A stretch of DNA of 64,000 bases from Lactobacillus sp. Sy-1 (lineage in GTDB: Bacteria; Bacillota; Bacilli; Lactobacillales; Lactobacillaceae). Both the position numbers and the translations under genes were made by a program. Location of the stretch: NCBI RefSeq assembly GCF_019303535.1, contig NZ_JACCIU010000001.1, positions 186,001-250,000 on the forward strand, read 5' to 3'. The notes under the pieces were generated by a model, which was not told the origin of the DNA, made no database searches, and saw only the letters and a list, made by a program, of their open reading frames with translations. Shown piece after piece: positions 61,938 to 64,000 of this stretch (position 1 is its first letter; each line of letters opens with the position of its first letter).

Positions 61938-62237
61938 ATGATTAACATCAAACAACACATTCGTATGTATGCTGAAGAAGCTGTTAAAAATAATGATTTA
62001 ATGACCACTCAATCCGTCCAATCATTAGCACAAGCGGATCATAAAACATGGCGGGTTGCCATAGAAAATTTCCAGGGGAATGGTCAAAAAATTGAGGTAA
62101 TCCTCGCACCAGTAGTTAATTCTGATGATTACCAGGTCCTTAATTCTAAGGGGACCACCATCTGGCAAGGTCAGTTCACTGAGGCTAACTTCAATTCAAT
62201 TATGCAAAATGTTTTAATGAAATTAAATATTAAATAA
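61938..62237 (+). CDS. Unknown 99-residue protein beside the Rgg-like regulator
   Basis: A soluble 99-residue protein with an N-terminal helix (NIKQHIRMYAEEAVKNN) and a beta-rich middle (KTWRVAIENFQGNGQKIEVILAPV, DDYQVLNSKGTTIWQGQF). There is no signal peptide or membrane helix. I do not recognise the family. It is co-transcribed with the regulator (21-base gap, weak GAGGACTGG) and ends at a strong terminator. Confidence 0.72.
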   Translation: MINIKQHIRMYAEEAVKNNDLMTTQSVQSLAQADHKTWRVAIENFQGNGQKIEVILAPVVNSDDYQVLNSKGTTIWQGQFTEANFNSIMQNVLMKLNIK

Positions 62238-62240
62238 GTC

Positions 62241-62280
62241 AAAAAATCAGCCAATCAATAATTGATTGGCTGATTTTTTT
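62241..62280. terminator. Bidirectional terminator
   Basis: A 17-bp stem AAAAAATCAGCCAATCA with its complement lies between the regulator operon and the convergent signal peptidase gene. Confidence 0.9.
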
Positions 62281-62923
62281 ATTCATATGCTAATGAATTA
62301 ATATTTTTCTGTTGTTGCTTGTTAGTATTGTTCCCATTGAATGGCCATGGCCATTCAAATACGTGAACAACTCCCATGATCTTATTCTTAGGTACAAAGC
62401 CCCAGTAACGACTATCATTGGAAACACTTCTATGATCCCCTAAAACAAAATATTCACCCTTTGGTACCGTTACCGCCTGCTTATTCTTTGGCCAGTTAGC
62501 AGCTAGCTTTTTAATATCCCAGTTAGTAATTTTATAGGCTGGAACTTGGGTTCCACTAGTCCGTTGGTACTTATTAATGAACGTTTGGGGAATCTTTTTA
62601 TTATTTACATAAATGGTTCCGGCTTTAAACGCTACCTTATCCCCTGGGAGTCCAATTACCCGCTTAACATAGTAATCTGGATTCCCAGATGCCTGTGGAT
62701 CCTCACCAGTGGCATTAAACACAATTACACTTAGGTGCTTAATTTTAGCCTGGCGTAAAACAACAATCGATTGGTTATTTCTTAAGTTAGGCTCCATTGA
62801 GGGCCCACTTACCCGTACCTTTGAAACTAAGAAATTGTTAACTAACCATAGCACCGCTAGGGTCGCAATGATTGGTACAATGTAGTCAAAGATGAATTGA
62901 AGTACTCTATTTTCTGATTTCAC
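62279..62923 (-). CDS. lepB: Signal peptidase I
   Basis: This 214-residue membrane-anchored enzyme removes signal peptides from exported proteins. One N-terminal helix spans about residues 12-33. The catalytic Ser42 is in VSGPSMEPNL and Lys87 in DYYVKRVIGLPGD. The conserved GDHRSVSNDSRYWGFV follows. It has a paralog 121 bp upstream at 63045 and ends at a shared terminator. Confidence 0.95.
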   Translation of the reverse strand: MKSENRVLQFIFDYIVPIIATLAVLWLVNNFLVSKVRVSGPSMEPNLRNNQSIVVLRQAKIKHLSVIVFNATGEDPQASGNPDYYVKRVIGLPGDKVAFKAGTIYVNNKKIPQTFINKYQRTSGTQVPAYKITNWDIKKLAANWPKNKQAVTVPKGEYFVLGDHRSVSNDSRYWGFVPKNKIMGVVHVFEWPWPFNGNNTNKQQQKNINSLAYE

Positions 62924-63008
62924 AATAATGTCCCCTGTTTCATTTTTTAAAAATTAATCATATTATAACATTTTATTAGATTGCATTGCGATATAGACAA
63001 TTTCTTAA

Positions 63009-63039
63009 GAAACCGCTGGGAAAGATTCCCAACGGTTTT
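63009..63039 (-). terminator. Terminator after the second signal peptidase gene
   Basis: A stem of about 12 bp (AAACCG-C-TGGGAA with TTCCCA-A-CGGTTT, single mismatch) lies 6 bases after the 63045 gene stop. The T run is weak, so some read-through into lepB at 62923 is possible. Confidence 0.65.
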
Positions 63040-63044
63040 GGTGT

Positions 63045-63701
63045 TTAATATCCTAATGAATTAACGTTATGTCGTTCCTGACTATCAGTATTGTACTTAT
63101 TAAATGGCCATGGCCAACCATACGCATTGGCAACCCCCATAATCTTATCCTTTGGTACAAAGCCCCAGTAACGACTGTCGTTAGAGACACTCCGGTGGTC
63201 CCCCATCACAAAGTACTTTCCTTTAGGAACCGTAACGGCACCTTGATCCACCTTCCAGTACTTAGAGAGCTTCTTCAGATCCCAATTCTTAAAGGCCGGA
63301 ATCCCAGTAGCAGTATTTTGCACCTGGGTTCCAGTCGTGGCTTCATACTTACTAATGAAGGTTTGAGGCACCTTTTTATCGTTAACGTAGACGGTGCCAT
63401 CCTTAAATGCCACTTTATCCCCTGGCATCCCAATAACCCGTTTTACATAGTAATCATCACTAGTCGTAGCATTGGGATCAACTCCGTTAGCATCAAAAAT
63501 AACGACGCTTTGGTGTTTAATTGGTGCCATTTTCCATACAATCAATGCTTGCTTATCATTTAGGTTGGGCTGCATTGAAGGCCCACTGACCCGTACCCGA
63601 CCAAATACGAAGGTGTTTAAAACAAAATAAATCACAAAAACAATGACAACGGGAACTACGTAATCAATCAAAAACTGAAGCGTCCTATTTTTCTCTTTCA
63701 A
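63045..63701 (-). CDS. lepB: Signal peptidase I (second copy)
   Basis: This 218-residue paralog of the 62279 gene has one N-terminal helix (about 12-33), Ser42 in VSGPSMQPNL, Lys87 in DYYVKRVIGMPGD, and GDHRSVSNDSRYWGFV. Two adjacent copies share most motifs but differ in the loop after residue 120 (TTGTQVQNTATGIPAFKN). Different substrate preference or dosage is possible. The ribosome binding site AGGAGTTTTAAAG is adequate. Confidence 0.95.
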   Translation of the reverse strand: MKEKNRTLQFLIDYVVPVVIVFVIYFVLNTFVFGRVRVSGPSMQPNLNDKQALIVWKMAPIKHQSVVIFDANGVDPNATTSDDYYVKRVIGMPGDKVAFKDGTVYVNDKKVPQTFISKYEATTGTQVQNTATGIPAFKNWDLKKLSKYWKVDQGAVTVPKGKYFVMGDHRSVSNDSRYWGFVPKDKIMGVANAYGWPWPFNKYNTDSQERHNVNSLGY

Positions 63702-63792
63702 CTTTAAAACTCCTATACTTATGTAATATTAAACATAATATATAACATTTTTTTAAGAACCAGTAATAATTTTAGTTTTCATAAGAAAAAAT

Positions 63793-63832
63793 TAAAAAGC
63801 CACAATGGTGGTTACCCATCATTATGGCTTTC
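63793..63832 (-). terminator. Terminator after mnmG
   Basis: The stem AAAGCCATAATGATGGG pairs with CCACAATGGTGG-like sequence (a few G-U pairs) and is followed by T residues on the minus strand. Confidence 0.7.
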
Positions 63833-63838
63833 AAATTT

Positions 63839-64000
63839 TTATTTAGTTTTAGCAATTCGACCTTGTTGGATGTAAACACTTAAGATTGCAATATCAGAAG
63901 GATTCACCCCACTAATTCTAGAGGCCTGTGCAATACTATGGGGTTGAATTTGTTTTAGCTTTTGATGCGCTTCAGTTGCCAATCCGTCAATCGCATCATA
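63839..64000 (-). CDS. mnmG: tRNA uridine-5-carboxymethylaminomethyl modification enzyme MnmG, C-terminal part (partial)
   Basis: The last 53 codons of MnmG (GidA) run in from the right edge. The end [35 protein letters not shown] and [11 protein letters not shown] is the family's conserved C-terminal helical domain. With MnmE this enzyme modifies the wobble uridine of several tRNAs. mnmEG normally lies close to the chromosomal origin, in agreement with the parS sites in this window. Confidence 0.92.
   Translation of the reverse strand, partial: YDAIDGLATEAHQKLKQIQPHSIAQASRISGVNPSDIAILSVYIQQGRIAKTK

Overview
The window is low-GC Firmicutes DNA from the family Lactobacillaceae. Signs of this are 16S/23S genes of lactobacillus type, the ppx-ppk-ppx cluster, RexAB-type AddAB, a manganese catalase, C1B peptidases in tandem, a ScrB-like GH32 enzyme and a mannitol 2-dehydrogenase of the kind found in heterofermentative, fructose-reducing lactobacilli. 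The genus cannot be fixed from the sequence alone. Two perfect parS sites (24221, 56100) and the 3' end of mnmG at the right edge place the window near the chromosomal origin. I see no prophage, insertion sequence, integron or CRISPR array.

Layout. 1-3455 (minus): partial 23S, tRNA-Ala, tRNA-Ile, 16S and two strong tandem rrn promoters. 3602-9780 (plus): thiolase, then a polyphosphate operon (degenerate Ppx with HD domain, Ppk, canonical Ppx, small membrane protein). 9779-14098 (minus): L,D-transpeptidase lipoprotein, a TPP-riboswitch-controlled pair (flavodoxin-fold reductase and FMN monooxygenase), and sucrose-6-phosphate hydrolase. 14223-15855 (plus): birA and bioY, with a perfect BirA operator at bioY. 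15890-24715 (minus): membrane protein, addA, addB, small protein, NAD(P)-binding protein. 24860-27244 (plus): aldo/keto reductase and purine permease. 27291-28808 (minus): ABC-F protein. 29069-31605 (plus): PsaA-type manganese ABC transporter. 31660-33034 (minus): deoxynucleoside kinase and a PnuC-family transporter behind two NrdR boxes. 33251-36123: small membrane protein, two fluoride channels, mannitol dehydrogenase and a VOC protein. 36238-40633 (minus): Ser-rich GH25 lysozyme and lipoprotein, and a second metal ABC transporter. 40790-47725: amidase, acetyltransferase, sugar uptake protein, ASCH protein, MFS transporter, two bPH2 proteins, phosphatase. 47800-51895 (plus): serine-leader-peptide attenuator with serC-serA, then PyrR attenuator with pyrF-pyrE. 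52028-53267: a 33-codon micro-gene and Mn catalase. 53359-64000: cardiolipin synthase, SPFH protein, short baeRF-like protein, two C1B peptidases, an Rgg-like regulator, two signal peptidases and mnmG (partial).

The genes are mostly housekeeping, but regulatory RNA and DNA elements are unusually easy to read: a TPP riboswitch, a PyrR attenuator, a probable serine leader-peptide attenuator, BirA, NrdR and metal-regulator-like operators. The most novel candidate is the serCA leader. It encodes a 27-residue peptide with six serine codons within eight, followed by competing hairpins and an intrinsic terminator. This is the classic amino-acid attenuation layout, in a group where T-boxes usually do this job. 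Second is the TPP riboswitch in front of a two-component flavin monooxygenase pair, which points to an uncharacterised thiamine-salvage reaction.
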